Source: DATKQY01 sp035532475 (lineage in GTDB: Bacteria; Actinomycetota; Acidimicrobiia; Acidimicrobiales; Bog-793). Taken from it: a DNA stretch of 64,000 nt. How positions within the stretch are numbered: position 1 is the first letter of the stretch; the number at the start of each line of letters is the position of its first letter. Positions 15,981 to 25,473 of this stretch are shown here, piece by piece. The notes beneath the pieces are model-generated. The model searched no databases. It worked only from the letters and a program-made list of their open reading frames with translations, and was not told the origin of the DNA. The position numbers and the translations under genes were made by a program. The stretch lies in the NCBI GenBank assembly GCA_035532475.1, contig DATKQY010000059.1, forward strand, positions 1 to 64,000, written 5' to 3'.

Positions 15981-16852
15981 GGACGGTCACGCTCCTCAGG
16001 GAATACAGAGGCCGCATCGGGAGCGCTGCGTCTCGCGGCACCCGGTTCGGCGGCCACAAGAGGATAGCCGTGCTCAGCGAGGAGCTGCACCTCGTCGTCG
16101 CGGAGCCCCCCGCGCGCGGCGATCAGGTCGGGGCGGCGCTCGATCGTCCGGCGCAGCGCCTCGGCCCGACGCCAGCGGGCGATCCGCTCGTGATCGCCGC
16201 TGCGCAGCACCTCGGGCACCTCCCAGCCCCGGAAGCTCGCGGGTCGCGTGTACTGCGGGTACTCGAGGAGCCCGGTCGTGAAGCTCTCGTCCTCGACGGA
16301 CACCTCGTTGCCGAGGACCCCCGGGACGAGGCGGGTCACCGCCTCGAGCACGACCAGCGCGCCGAGCTCGCCGCCGGCGAGGACGTAGTCGCCCACCGAG
16401 AGCTCGCCGTCGACGAGATGGTCGACGACGCGCTGGTCGACCCCTTCGTAGCGCCCGCACAGCAGGGAGAACGCCCGCGTCTCGGCGGCCAGGGAGGCGG
16501 CGAGCCGCTGGTCGAAGCGGCGACCGCCCGGCGCGAGGAGGTACAGGGGCCGCGGCGGGTCGAACAGCTCGGTGGCGCGGAAGACCGGCTCGGGCGCGAG
16601 CACCATCCCCGCGCCCCCGCCGAAGGGGGAGTCGTCGACCGAGCGGTGCGGGTCGCCCGCCCCTGCACGCAGGTCGCAGACGCGCACCTCGACGGTCCCG
16701 GCGCGCCGCGCCCGCCCGATGATGCTCGCCGAGCAGTACGCCTCGACCACCTCGGGGAAGATCGTGAGCACGTCGACCCGTAGCGCCGGTCCCTCCGGCC
16801 GGCCGGCGTCGCCGGGAGCCGTCGAGCGGGCGGGTCGCTCCGGCTCGCTCAC
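15977..16852 (-). CDS. trmD: tRNA (guanine-N1-)-methyltransferase TrmD
   Basis: TrmD methylates G37 of tRNAs to prevent frameshifting, using SAM bound in a trefoil knot. DVLTIFPEVVEAY, the DDSPFGGGAGMVL loop and LLCGRYEGVDQRVVDHLVD...SVGDYVLAGGELGALVVLEAVTRLVPGVLGN are all present. GTG 16852 is chosen because it overlaps the rimM stop as GTGA. It adds a roughly 22-residue Pro/Ala-rich N-terminal extension before the conserved start. The 291-residue length is slightly above the family norm, owing to this extension and a short tail. Confidence 0.96.
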   Translation of the reverse strand: MSEPERPARSTAPGDAGRPEGPALRVDVLTIFPEVVEAYCSASIIGRARRAGTVEVRVCDLRAGAGDPHRSVDDSPFGGGAGMVLAPEPVFRATELFDPPRPLYLLAPGGRRFDQRLAASLAAETRAFSLLCGRYEGVDQRVVDHLVDGELSVGDYVLAGGELGALVVLEAVTRLVPGVLGNEVSVEDESFTTGLLEYPQYTRPASFRGWEVPEVLRSGDHERIARWRRAEALRRTIERRPDLIAARGGLRDDEVQLLAEHGYPLVAAEPGAARRSAPDAASVFPEERDRP

Positions 16853-17391
16853 TCGAAGATCCCCTCGGGGACCTCGACGACGACACGCCCGGCGGTGTGC
16901 TCGACGACGAAGCGCAGCGGCACGTACCACCGCCCCTCGACGACGAGGAGGTCGCTCGCCGGGTTCGCCTCGACGCCGGTGACCCGGCCGTGCGAGGTCC
17001 CGGCAGCGTCGAGCACCTCGGCGCCGATCAGGTCGTGGACGAACAGCGCGGAGGGATCCTCGATCGGCTCGGCGAAAAGGACGATCGCGCGCAGCGCCTC
17101 GGCGGCGTCGATGTCGTCCACCCCCGCGAAGCGCACGAGGTACGTCCGGCCGTGCGGACGCGCGGCCACCACCTCGAGCTCGGCAGGAGGCGGCGCCGCG
17201 GGCGCTGCCGGGCGCGGGCCACCGGGGGCGCCCTCGCCCCGCGCTCGCGGCCCCCGCTGCGACGGCCTGCACGCGAGCCGAGAGCCCGGGGCGAGGCGCT
17301 CGAGCCGGTTCGTGACGAGATGGACGACGACCTCGCCCTGAAGCCCGTGGGGCTTCACGACCTGTCCGACCTCGAGCAATTCGTCGGGCAC
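16849..17391 (-). CDS. rimM: 16S rRNA processing protein RimM
   Basis: RimM assists maturation of the 30S head and binds S19. The N-terminal beta-barrel opens LLEVGQVVKPHGLQGEVVVHLVTNRLERLAPGS. The PRC-barrel C-terminal half shows DLIGAEVLDAAGTSHGRVTGVE and ASDLLVVEGRWYVPLRFVVEH. About 25 residues rich in Pro, Ala and Gly (residues 42-70) are inserted into a loop of the N-terminal domain. Start GTG 17391; stop overlaps trmD. Confidence 0.95.
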   Translation of the reverse strand: MPDELLEVGQVVKPHGLQGEVVVHLVTNRLERLAPGSRLACRPSQRGPRARGEGAPGGPRPAAPAAPPPAELEVVAARPHGRTYLVRFAGVDDIDAAEALRAIVLFAEPIEDPSALFVHDLIGAEVLDAAGTSHGRVTGVEANPASDLLVVEGRWYVPLRFVVEHTAGRVVVEVPEGIFE

Positions 17392-17408
17392 CCTCGAGGG
17401 CCCGTCGA

Positions 17409-17846
17409 TCAGTCGACGATGTCGACGGTTGCTTCCGTCCCCTCGCGGGCTGCAGCCGAGCGGACCAGCGCCCGCAGCGCCTGGGCGACACGGCCGCGCT
17501 TGCCGATGATCCGGCCCATGTCCCCGGGGGCGACGTGGAGGGAGAGCAGGAGCCCCGAGCGCGCCTCGGAGGTCTCGACCACGACTGCGCCGGGGTCGTC
17601 GACGATCGAGCGGGCGACGTGCTCGAGCACGGCGCGGGCCGCGCCGCCGACGACGCGGTTGCCCCGGTCGTCGTCGGCCTCCTCCTCACCGGCCTCCTCC
17701 TCGCCGGCCGCTTCCTCGCCGGCCACGCCGACGGGCTCGTCGTCGTCCAGCTCGTCGTCGTCCAGCTCGTCGTCGAACTCGTCCTCGTCCAGCTCGTCCT
17801 CGGACGTCGCGAAGGTCGGGCTCTCGAACGTCGGGTTCTCGCTCAT
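17409..17846 (-). CDS. khpA: KH-domain RNA-binding protein KhpA with acidic N-terminal extension
   Basis: The C-terminal 75 residues are a KhpA protein: LEHVARSIVDDPGAVVVE, then GDMGRIIGKRGRVAQALRALVRSAAA with the KH GxxG loop GKRG. KhpA binds RNA, usually with KhpB, and affects cell-wall growth and RNA levels in other bacteria. Usual length is about 75-80 residues, while here 60-65 residues precede the domain and are almost entirely Asp, Glu and Val (residues 16-60). The position between rpsP and rimM is standard. Confidence 0.93.
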   Translation of the reverse strand: MSENPTFESPTFATSEDELDEDEFDDELDDDELDDDEPVGVAGEEAAGEEEAGEEEADDDRGNRVVGGAARAVLEHVARSIVDDPGAVVVETSEARSGLLLSLHVAPGDMGRIIGKRGRVAQALRALVRSAAAREGTEATVDIVD

Positions 17847-17856
17847 CGTGTCACGC

Positions 17857-18282
17857 TCACTCGCTCACCGGCGCTTCGGCGTCGCCGGCAGTGGCGGCCA
17901 CGGCGGTCGCCACGGCCTTGTTCGCGGCGGCGCCGGACGCCTTGACAGGTGCCTTCTTTGCCGGAACCTTCTTCGCCGGCGCCTTCTTCGAACGATCGCG
18001 CGTGCTCGCCGGCCTGACCGGGCGGCCCGCCGCGTACTCCTCCCAGGCGCCCGAGATCACGAGGAGCTTGCGGACCGTCTCGGTGGGCTGCGCCCCCTTG
18101 GTCAACCAGGCGAGCGCCTTGTCCTTGTCGACGCTCACGGCCGAGGGCTCGGAACGTGGCGCGTACGTGCCGACGACCTCGATGAAACGACCGTCGCGCG
18201 GCGAGCGGCTGTCGGCCGCGACGATCCGGTAGGTCGGCTGCTTCTTCTTCCCCATCCGCATCAGGCGGAGTTTGACGGCCAC
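17857..18282 (-). CDS. rpsP: 30S ribosomal protein S16
   Basis: S16 stabilises the 5' domain of 16S rRNA. VKLRLMRMGKKKQPTYRIVAADSRSPRDGRFIEVVGTYAP is diagnostic. After the conserved roughly 80 residues there is a long actinobacteria-type tail with Lys/Ala-rich repeats (KKAPAKKVPAKKAPVK) and an Ala/Glu end, giving 141 residues. It starts at ATG 18282, 10 bp upstream of khpA. The 135-bp gap to ffh may contain the promoter of the rpsP group. Confidence 0.97.
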   Translation of the reverse strand: MAVKLRLMRMGKKKQPTYRIVAADSRSPRDGRFIEVVGTYAPRSEPSAVSVDKDKALAWLTKGAQPTETVRKLLVISGAWEEYAAGRPVRPASTRDRSKKAPAKKVPAKKAPVKASGAAANKAVATAVAATAGDAEAPVSE

Positions 18283-18417
18283 GTGGTGTCCTTCTCTTTC
18301 CTCGGTGTTGTTGACTCGGTCATCTGTTCGGCGGCGTCCCGGCGACGCTCCGGGCCCGCCCCCGTCGCGCTCCGGCGCCGCCGCAGCGTCGCCGGTCTCG
18401 GCCGGGAGGGGACCCGG

Positions 18418-19788
18418 CTAGTTCAACGAGCCGGCGTCCTTCAGCGACGGGGTGACCCGCCCGCCCCGCTTCTTCTGCTTGCGCCCGCCGGGGCGGGCGA
18501 GCATGCCGGCCATCGCGGGCGTGCGGATCAGCCGCTGCATCTCCTTGAACTGGCGCAGCAGGTTGTTGACGTCCGTGGTCGTCGTCCCGCTGCCGCTCGC
18601 GATCCTGGACCGGCGCGAACCATTGATCATCGCCGGGTCCTCGCGCTCCGCGGCGGTCATCGAGCGGATGATGGCCTCGATTCGGGTCACGTCGCGGTCG
18701 TCGATCTGGGCGTTGCGGACCTCCTTCGGCATACCGGGCAGCATGCCGAGCACGCTCGAGAGCGGTCCCATCCGCTTCATCTGCTGGAGCTGCTCGTGGA
18801 AGTCCTCGAGCGTGAACCGGCCGGAGCGCAGTCGGTCCATGGCCTTGGCGGCGACGTCCTCGTCGTACTCCTGCTCCGCCCGCTCGATCAGGGTGAGCAC
18901 GTCACCCATCCCGAGGATGCGGCTCGCCATGCGGTCGGGATGGAAGGTCTCGAAGTCCTCCGGTCGCTCGCCGGTCGAGACGAAGGCGATCGGCCTGCCG
19001 ACGACCTGCTTCACCGAGAGGGCGGCGCCGCCACGGGCGTCGCCGTCGATCTTCGTGAGCACCACGCCGTCGAGGGCGAGGGTGTCGTGGAACGCCCGGG
19101 CGGTGCGCACGGCGTCCTGACCGGTCATGGCGTCGACGACGAGGAAGGTGTAGTCGGGCTTCACCGCCTCTGAGACGCGTCGCACCTCGTCCATCAGGGC
19201 CTCGTCGATGGTGAGCCGGCCGGCGGTGTCGACGATCACGACGTCGCGCCCCACCCGCTCGGCCTCGGCGACGCCGTGTCGGGCCACCTCCACCGGGTCG
19301 CTCGGCTCGCTGAACACCGCCGCGCCGACGGTCCGTCCGAGGACACGCAGCTGCTCGACGGCGGCCGGCCGCTGGAGGTCGGCGCCGACCAGCAGCGGGT
19401 GGCGTCCCTGCTGCTTGAACCAGCGGGCCAGCTTCGCGGCGGCGGTCGTCTTGCCGGAACCCTGGAGCCCGGCGAGGAGGACCACCGTGGGCGGTCGCGA
19501 GGCGTAGGCGAGGCGGAACGCCTCCCCGCCCAAGGTGGCGGTGAGCTCCTCGTTGACGACCTTGATGACCTGTTGGGAGGGGGTGAGGCTCTTCGACAGC
19601 TCGGCCCCGCTGCAGCGCAGCCGGATCCGCTCGATGAGGTCGCGGACGACCTCGAGGCTGACGTCGGCCTCGAGCAGGGCGACCCGGATCTCGCGCAGCA
19701 CCTCGGCGACCTCGGCGTCGCCGAGGCGGCCGCGGCCGCGAAGGCGCGTGAAGATCCCGTCGAAGCGGTCGGTGAGGGTCTCGAACAT
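18418..19788 (-). CDS. ffh: Signal recognition particle protein Ffh
   Basis: Ffh binds 4.5S RNA and nascent signal sequences and docks on FtsY. ATG 19788 (MFETLTDRFDGIFTRLRG) is the family start, although the frame is open further upstream. The N domain is followed by the GTPase with GLQGSGKTTAAAKLA (residue about 108), DTAGRL, and TKIDGDARGGAAL. The Met-rich M domain spans residues about 300-430 and has QQMKRMGPLSSVLGMLPGMP. A Lys/Arg-rich tail is normal. The length of 456 residues is typical. ftsY lies 55 bp upstream. Confidence 0.98.
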   Translation of the reverse strand: MFETLTDRFDGIFTRLRGRGRLGDAEVAEVLREIRVALLEADVSLEVVRDLIERIRLRCSGAELSKSLTPSQQVIKVVNEELTATLGGEAFRLAYASRPPTVVLLAGLQGSGKTTAAAKLARWFKQQGRHPLLVGADLQRPAAVEQLRVLGRTVGAAVFSEPSDPVEVARHGVAEAERVGRDVVIVDTAGRLTIDEALMDEVRRVSEAVKPDYTFLVVDAMTGQDAVRTARAFHDTLALDGVVLTKIDGDARGGAALSVKQVVGRPIAFVSTGERPEDFETFHPDRMASRILGMGDVLTLIERAEQEYDEDVAAKAMDRLRSGRFTLEDFHEQLQQMKRMGPLSSVLGMLPGMPKEVRNAQIDDRDVTRIEAIIRSMTAAEREDPAMINGSRRSRIASGSGTTTTDVNNLLRQFKEMQRLIRTPAMAGMLARPGGRKQKKRGGRVTPSLKDAGSLN

Positions 19789-19843
19789 GGGCACGACAAG
19801 GTTACTCGGCCCACCGTCGTCGTCCGTTAGGGCACCGCCGAGC

Positions 19844-21058
19844 TCACTCGAACAGGGCCGAGACGAAGTCTTCCGGGTCGAACGCGACGAGGTCGGCGGC
19901 ACCCTCGCCGAGGCCGACCAGCTTGATCGGCAGCCCGAGCTCGGCACGGATCGCGAGCACGATCCCACCTTTCGCCGTGCCGTCGAGCTTGGTCAGCACG
20001 ACGCCGGTGACGTCCACCGCCTCGGCGAACTGGCGCGCCTGGACGAGGCCGTTCTGGCCGGTCGTGGCGTCGAGGACGAGCAGCACCTCGCTCACGTGGC
20101 CGGGCGGTCGGTCCGCGATCCGGCGGACCTTAGCGAGCTCGTCCATCAGGTTCACCTTCGTGTGCAGCCGCCCCGCGGTGTCGGCCAGCACGAGGTCCGC
20201 GCCGCGCGCCGCGGCGTGCTGGACCGCGTCGAAGATGACCGACGAGGGATCGGCGCCCTCGGCGCCGCGGACGATCCCGGCGCCGGAGCGCTCCGCCCAC
20301 AGCTCGAGCTGCTCGCCGGCCGCTGCCCGGAACGTGTCCCCCGCCGCCAGTACGACCCGCCGCCCCGCACGGGCCTCGGCGGCGGCGAGCTTGCCGATCG
20401 TCGTCGTCTTGCCCACCCCGTTCACGCCGACGAAGAGCCAGACGGTCGTGCCCTCCGCGGCCCGGCCGAGCGATCGGTCCTCGCCGTCGAAGAGCCCCGC
20501 GATGTCCGCGCGCAGCGCCGCGACCATCGCGTCGGGCGAGTCCTCGACCTGACCGGCGCGTACCTGCTCACGCAGCGCGTCGAGCAGGCGCCCGGCCGTC
20601 GGCAGCCCGACGTCGGCGAGGAGCAGCGCCTCCTCGAGGTCCTCGAAGGCCGCCTCGTCGACCCGTCCACGGCTGCGAAGGCCGGCGAGCGACGAGCCGA
20701 ACAGGTCGCGGGCGCGCCCGAGCCGGTCGCGAAGGCGCGGCGGCCCCGCCCCGGCGGCCGCTTCCTCCGCGAGCGCGGCGCCCGGCTCTGCCGCCTCTCG
20801 GACGGGCGCCTCGGGGCGGGCCGCCTCGGAGCCGGGCGGACCGACGACCTCGCCCGCCGGGGGCGCACCGGGCTCGGCTCCGGCGACCCCGGTGGGCCGG
20901 GACGGTGGCTCCGCGCCGGCCTCGGGCGCCCGGCGCCGGCGCAGGCCCGCGGGGGCTGCGCCGTCCGCATCGGCCTGGCGGCGCCGGACCGTGACGACGG
21001 TGCCGGCGCTCAAGAGCACGAGCAGCAAGACGATGACCACGACGAGCACGACGGTCAC
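19844..21058 (-). CDS. ftsY: Signal recognition particle receptor FtsY
   Basis: The 404-residue SRP receptor begins with one hydrophobic helix (VVLVVVIVLLLVLLSAGTVV), the membrane anchor seen in actinobacterial FtsY. An acidic, Pro/Ala-rich A region follows up to about residue 100. The NG GTPase has GVNGVGKTTTIGKLAAAEA (residue about 211), ADTAGRLHTK and LTKLDGTAKGGI. GTG 21058 overlaps the smc stop as GTGA, so it is translated in coupling with smc. Confidence 0.97.
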   Translation of the reverse strand: MTVVLVVVIVLLLVLLSAGTVVTVRRRQADADGAAPAGLRRRRAPEAGAEPPSRPTGVAGAEPGAPPAGEVVGPPGSEAARPEAPVREAAEPGAALAEEAAAGAGPPRLRDRLGRARDLFGSSLAGLRSRGRVDEAAFEDLEEALLLADVGLPTAGRLLDALREQVRAGQVEDSPDAMVAALRADIAGLFDGEDRSLGRAAEGTTVWLFVGVNGVGKTTTIGKLAAAEARAGRRVVLAAGDTFRAAAGEQLELWAERSGAGIVRGAEGADPSSVIFDAVQHAAARGADLVLADTAGRLHTKVNLMDELAKVRRIADRPPGHVSEVLLVLDATTGQNGLVQARQFAEAVDVTGVVLTKLDGTAKGGIVLAIRAELGLPIKLVGLGEGAADLVAFDPEDFVSALFE

Positions 21059-24000
21059 GGCAGGTCCACCCCGCTGCGCACCTTCTCGCTCACGACCTTC
21101 GAGGCCCCGCCGGGCTGCATCGAGATGCCGTAGAGAGCGTCGGCGACCTCCATCGTCTTCTTCTGGTGGCTGACGATGATCAGCTGCGCCTCGTCCCGGA
21201 ACTCGTGAACGAGGTCGAGGAAGCGCCGGAGGTTGACCTCGTCGAGCGCGGCCTCCACCTCGTCCATCAGGTAGAAGGGCGACGGGCGGCTGCGGAACAC
21301 GGCGAACAGGAACGCCATCGCCACGAGCGAGCGCTCGCCCCCGGAGAGCAGCGAGAGCCGGCGGACGTTGCGCCCCGCCGGGCGCGCCTCGATCTCGACC
21401 CCCGTCGAGAGCGGGTCGTCCGGCGCCGTCAGGCTGAGCTGCCCGCTGCCACCGGGGAACAGCGTCGTGAACAGCGCCTGGAAGTGGCCGGCCACGTCCT
21501 CGTAGGCGGAGGAGAAGATCGAGACGATCTCGGTGTCGATCGCCTGGATCACCTGGCCGAGCTCGCGCCGGGCCGAGCGGACGTCTTCCAGCTGGGTCTC
21601 GAGGAAGCCGCTGCGCTCCTGGAGGGCGGCGAGCTCCTCGCGGGCGAGCGGGTTGACCGGCCCGAGCATGCGCAGCTCTCGCTCGACCTCGCGCCAGCGA
21701 GCCGTGGGGTCGGTGCCCTCCGGCAGCTCCGGGCGGGGCGCGGCGATCGCCTCGTCGGCCACGGCGTCGAGGTCGCGATGGAGCGCCTCGACGGCGGTCT
21801 CGTGGCGGATCCGGGCCTCGGTCAGGTCCAGCTCCAGGCGCTGGCGCCGCTCGCGACCCGCCGCGAGCGAGCGCTCGGCCTCGTCGCGCTGGCGCCGCAG
21901 CGCGCCGACGCGCTCCAGGCGCTGGCGGGAGGCCTCGGCGCGGCGGTCCCGCTCGGCGCCGAGCCGGCCGACCCCCTCGACGACCTTGGACTCGCAGCCC
22001 TGCAGGCGTGCGGCGAGGCGGGACAGCGCCAGGTCCTCCACCTCGTGGGCGCCCCGGCGCTCCTCGGCGCGCCGGTGCTCCTCGTGGCGCCGGGCGATGC
22101 CCTCGGCAAGCTCGGCCCGCCTCGCCGACAGCATCGAGCGGCGCTCCTCCAAGGCCGCGACGCGCACCTCGAGATCGCGCCGCAGGGCGCCGAGCGCGCG
22201 GGCCCGCTCGTCCAGCGCCCGGCGGGCCTGCCCTGCCTCGCCCGCGCGGGCGGCGCTCGCCTCCTCCTCGGCCTCCACGACGGCGAGGCGCGCCGACGCT
22301 GCGCCGAGCGACGCCGTCGCCTCCTGCACCGCGGCGGTGGCGCGGGCGTGCTCCTCGCCGGCGCGCGCCTCGTCGGTCGCGACGGCCCCGAGCTCGCGTT
22401 CGGCGTCGGCCGCGGTTTCCTCGTTGCGCCCGAGCTCGCCGGCGAGCTGGTCGAGCCTTCGCAGCGCGTCGGCAGCGGCGGCACGCGCCGCGCCGAGCGC
22501 CGAGCGGGCCTCGCGCTCGGCGCCGGCCGCGGCGTCGGCGCGAGCCACCGCCGCGCCGGCGCGGCCGCGCGCCGCCTCGAGGGCGGCGCGCGTGGCGCCG
22601 GCCCGCCCGGCGCCGATGCGCCAGCCGAGCGGCGAGAAGCGGTCCCCCTCGGAGGTCACGATCGTCCGGCCCGGCGCGCCGAGCGCGGCGTCGAGCGCGG
22701 CGTCGAAGCCGCCGGTCACGAGCAGCACGCCCTCGAGCAGGGCGTCGAGGAGCCGGTCGACGGCGGGCTCGGCGGCCCGCACCCGGTCACGGAGCCGCTC
22801 GGTGCCGGTCGGTGCCGGCGCCCAGCCGCCCGCCGCCGGCGACACGAACGCACCGGCGAGGGGGAGGACGGAACCGCCGAGCGACGCCGCACGCAGGTGC
22901 TGCAGGGCGGCACGGGCCTCCTCGCCGTCCGAGACGAGCACGACGTCGAGCACCCCCTCGACGGCGGCCTCGAAAGCGAGCGCCACCGAATCGTCCACCT
23001 CGACGACGTCGAGGAGGGTCCCGACGACGCCGGGCACGCCGGCGAGGCGCTCCAGGCCGGCGCGGGCCCGCACCTCGTCGAGGGCCAGCTCCAGGGCCTC
23101 GACGCGCGCCTCGTCGGCGTGGCGCTGCTCGTCGGCGTCCCGGAGCGCCTCCTCGGCCTGGCGGGCCGCCACGCCGGCCCCCTCCTCCGCGGCCGCCAGG
23201 CGAGCGTGGGCGCGGCGCGCCTCGTCGAGCTCGGGGGCGATCGCCTCGAGCGCGCTGGCGGCGCGCACCCGGCGCGACTCGCCCTCCTCGCGCCGGCGCA
23301 CGAGGGCCGCCGCGCGCTCCGCGGCGCGGACCTCCGCCTCGCGCCGCGCCGCCAGCTCCTCGCGCGCCCGTGCGTGCTCCGCGCGCACGGCGGCCGCTTC
23401 CGGCGCCGGCCCGGGGGCCTCCGCGATGCCGAACTGCTCCGCGTGGCGCTCCTCGGCCTCTGCAAGCTGGGCCTCCGCGGCGCGGAGCGCCTCCCACTCG
23501 GGAGCGAGGGTCCGCGCGCCTGCCTCGGTGCGCTCCAGGTCCTCGAGCACCCTCGCGTGCTCGGTCTCGAGCGCCACGATCGCGTCGGCGTCCTCTTGGG
23601 CGGCGGCGAGCGCCGCGCGGGCACGGCGCCGCTCCTGGGAGAGGGCGAGGAGCCCCCTCGCCCGCTCGACGAGCTGCTCGAGACGCCCGACGAGCGGGGT
23701 GAGCTCTTCGGCCCGCTCCTCTCCGAGCTCGCCCTGCGCGTGGGCCAGCGCGGCGTCGAGCCGCTCGAGCTCGGCGCCCACGCGGGAGGCCTCCTCGTCG
23801 AGGCCGGCGAGCGCTCGCCCGCCGCCGGAGAGGCGCTCGTTCAGCTCGACGAGCTCGCGGCCGGCCACGAACATCCTGAGCGCCCGAAGCTCGCCGGCGA
23901 GCTCCTCGTGGCGGAGCGCCGACGCGGCCTGGCGCTCGAGCGGCTTCAGCTGCCGGCGGACCTCCCGCAGGAGGTCCTGCAGCCGGGCGAGGCCCGCCTC

Positions 24001-24552
24001 GCTCGTCTCCAGCCGGCGCTCGGCGCGCTCGCGGCGGCGGCGGAACTTCAAGATCCCGGCGGCCTCCTCGATGACCATGCGGCGGTCCTCGGGCCGCGCC
24101 GCCAGCACGGCGTCCAGCTGGCCCTGGCCGATGATGACGTGCTGCTGGCGCCCGACCCCGGAGTCCGACAGGAGCTCCTGCACGTCGAGCAGGCGGCACG
24201 GGACGCCGTTCAGCGCGTACTCGCTCTCACCCGTGCGGAAGAGGGTGCGCGTCACGGTGACCTCGTTGAGGTCGATCGGCAGGCGCCGCGAGGAGTTGTC
24301 GATCGTGAGCGAGACCTCGGCGCGGCCGAGCGCCGAGCGCTTGGACGTCCCGGCGAAGATGACGTCGTCCATCCTCGCCGAGCGCACGACGCGTGGGCCC
24401 TGGGCGCCGAGCACCCAGGCGACGGCGTCGACGACGTTCGACTTCCCCGAGCCGTTCGGACCGACGACGACGGTGACGCCGGGCTCCAGCTCCAGCGTCG
24501 TCGGGTCGGCGAAGGACTTGAAGCCCTTCAAGGTGAGCGACTTCAGGTACAC
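21055..24552 (-). CDS. smc: Chromosome segregation protein SMC
   Basis: The 1165-residue condensin subunit has the N-terminal ATPase half with GPNGSGKSNVVDAVAWVLG (about residues 32-50) and the Q-loop region GQGQLDAVLAARPEDRR. Two long coiled coils flank a hinge at about residues 500-650 (LAGVPGVVGTLLDVVEVDD...). The C-terminal half carries LSGGERSLVAMAFLF near 1070 and Walker B FYLMDEVEAALDE near 1095. SMC organises and separates chromosomes with ScpAB. The coiled-coil arms are extremely rich in Arg, Ala and Glu. The gene is followed by ftsY with a GTGA overlap. Confidence 0.98.
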   Translation of the reverse strand: MYLKSLTLKGFKSFADPTTLELEPGVTVVVGPNGSGKSNVVDAVAWVLGAQGPRVVRSARMDDVIFAGTSKRSALGRAEVSLTIDNSSRRLPIDLNEVTVTRTLFRTGESEYALNGVPCRLLDVQELLSDSGVGRQQHVIIGQGQLDAVLAARPEDRRMVIEEAAGILKFRRRRERAERRLETSEAGLARLQDLLREVRRQLKPLERQAASALRHEELAGELRALRMFVAGRELVELNERLSGGGRALAGLDEEASRVGAELERLDAALAHAQGELGEERAEELTPLVGRLEQLVERARGLLALSQERRRARAALAAAQEDADAIVALETEHARVLEDLERTEAGARTLAPEWEALRAAEAQLAEAEERHAEQFGIAEAPGPAPEAAAVRAEHARAREELAARREAEVRAAERAAALVRRREEGESRRVRAASALEAIAPELDEARRAHARLAAAEEGAGVAARQAEEALRDADEQRHADEARVEALELALDEVRARAGLERLAGVPGVVGTLLDVVEVDDSVALAFEAAVEGVLDVVLVSDGEEARAALQHLRAASLGGSVLPLAGAFVSPAAGGWAPAPTGTERLRDRVRAAEPAVDRLLDALLEGVLLVTGGFDAALDAALGAPGRTIVTSEGDRFSPLGWRIGAGRAGATRAALEAARGRAGAAVARADAAAGAEREARSALGAARAAAADALRRLDQLAGELGRNEETAADAERELGAVATDEARAGEEHARATAAVQEATASLGAASARLAVVEAEEEASAARAGEAGQARRALDERARALGALRRDLEVRVAALEERRSMLSARRAELAEGIARRHEEHRRAEERRGAHEVEDLALSRLAARLQGCESKVVEGVGRLGAERDRRAEASRQRLERVGALRRQRDEAERSLAAGRERRQRLELDLTEARIRHETAVEALHRDLDAVADEAIAAPRPELPEGTDPTARWREVERELRMLGPVNPLAREELAALQERSGFLETQLEDVRSARRELGQVIQAIDTEIVSIFSSAYEDVAGHFQALFTTLFPGGSGQLSLTAPDDPLSTGVEIEARPAGRNVRRLSLLSGGERSLVAMAFLFAVFRSRPSPFYLMDEVEAALDEVNLRRFLDLVHEFRDEAQLIIVSHQKKTMEVADALYGISMQPGGASKVVSEKVRSGVDLP

Positions 24553-24624
24553 GGCACGCTCACGTTAGCTGGGGCCCACCCGCGCCGGGAGCGCCGTCTG
24601 AGCCCTCGAGGTGCGCGCCGGCGC

Positions 24625-25461
24625 TCAGGACTGGCAGGCGGGGCAGAAGTGCGCCGAGCGCCCCGCCACCCGGATGCGCTCCACCGCCGCGCCGCAGCTC
24701 GGGCAGGGCTGGCCGGTGCGGTCGTACACCGCGTGGCGGGCCTGGTAGCCGCCGAGCGCCCCGGCCAGGTCCCGGTAGCGGGCGTCGCGCAGCGACGACC
24801 CGCGCAGCCGCACCGCTTCAGCGAGCACGCCGTCGACGGCCGAGGCGAGGCGTTCGACATCGCCCGCGCCGAGCGTCTCGGTCCGCCGGGACGGGTGCAG
24901 CCCGGCTGCGTGGCAGATCTCGTCGGCGTAGAGGTTGCCGATGCCGGCCACGAGGCGCTGGTCGAGCAGGAAGGCCTTCAAGGTGGTCCGCCGCTTGCGG
25001 AGCAGCTCGCCGAGGCGCTGCGCGGGAAGACCGTCGACGAGGGGGTCCGTCCCGAGCCCGGCGAGCACCGCCGGGACCCCGTCCGGGCCCACCTCGGCGG
25101 CGACGAACAGCTCGCCGAAGGTGCGCGGGTCGACGAAGCGCAGCTCGCTACCGTCGTCGAGACCGAGCACGACGTGGGTGTGCGGAACCCGTTCGAGCCC
25201 TGCGTCGACCACGTGGACGAGCTGGCCGCTCATCCGGAGGTGGGCGACGAGGACCGCCCCGTCGTCGAGCGGGACGAGCAGGTACTTGCCCCGCCGCTTC
25301 GCTCCGGCGAAGGTCCGGCCCCGGAGCGCCTTCGTGAACGCCGCCTTCGTCTGGCGCCTGACCGAGCGCTTCCCCGTCACCTCGACGCGCTCGACGCGCC
25401 GACCGACGACCGCCGCGGCGAGGCCGAGCCGCACCGTCTCGACCTCGGGGAGCTCAGGCAT
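24625..25461 (-). CDS. mutM: Formamidopyrimidine-DNA glycosylase
   Basis: MutM/Fpg removes oxidised purines such as 8-oxoguanine and cuts the abasic site. The 278-residue product starts MPELPEVETVRLGL, so Pro2 (catalytic) and Glu3 are present. RRGKYLLVPLDDGAVLVAHLRMSGQL holds the conserved Lys and the DNA-intercalating segment. The C-terminal zinc finger has CPSCGAAV...FCPACQS. The helix-two-turn-helix LLDQRLVAGIGNLYADEI is intact. It lies 12 bp downstream of rnc. Confidence 0.97.
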   Translation of the reverse strand: MPELPEVETVRLGLAAAVVGRRVERVEVTGKRSVRRQTKAAFTKALRGRTFAGAKRRGKYLLVPLDDGAVLVAHLRMSGQLVHVVDAGLERVPHTHVVLGLDDGSELRFVDPRTFGELFVAAEVGPDGVPAVLAGLGTDPLVDGLPAQRLGELLRKRRTTLKAFLLDQRLVAGIGNLYADEICHAAGLHPSRRTETLGAGDVERLASAVDGVLAEAVRLRGSSLRDARYRDLAGALGGYQARHAVYDRTGQPCPSCGAAVERIRVAGRSAHFCPACQS

Positions 25462-25473
25462 CGCCCGGCCGGT

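Noticed and set aside
19789..19968. Upstream extension of ffh to 19968
   Set aside because: The conserved Ffh N-terminus begins at ATG 19788; the extra residues have no match to the family.
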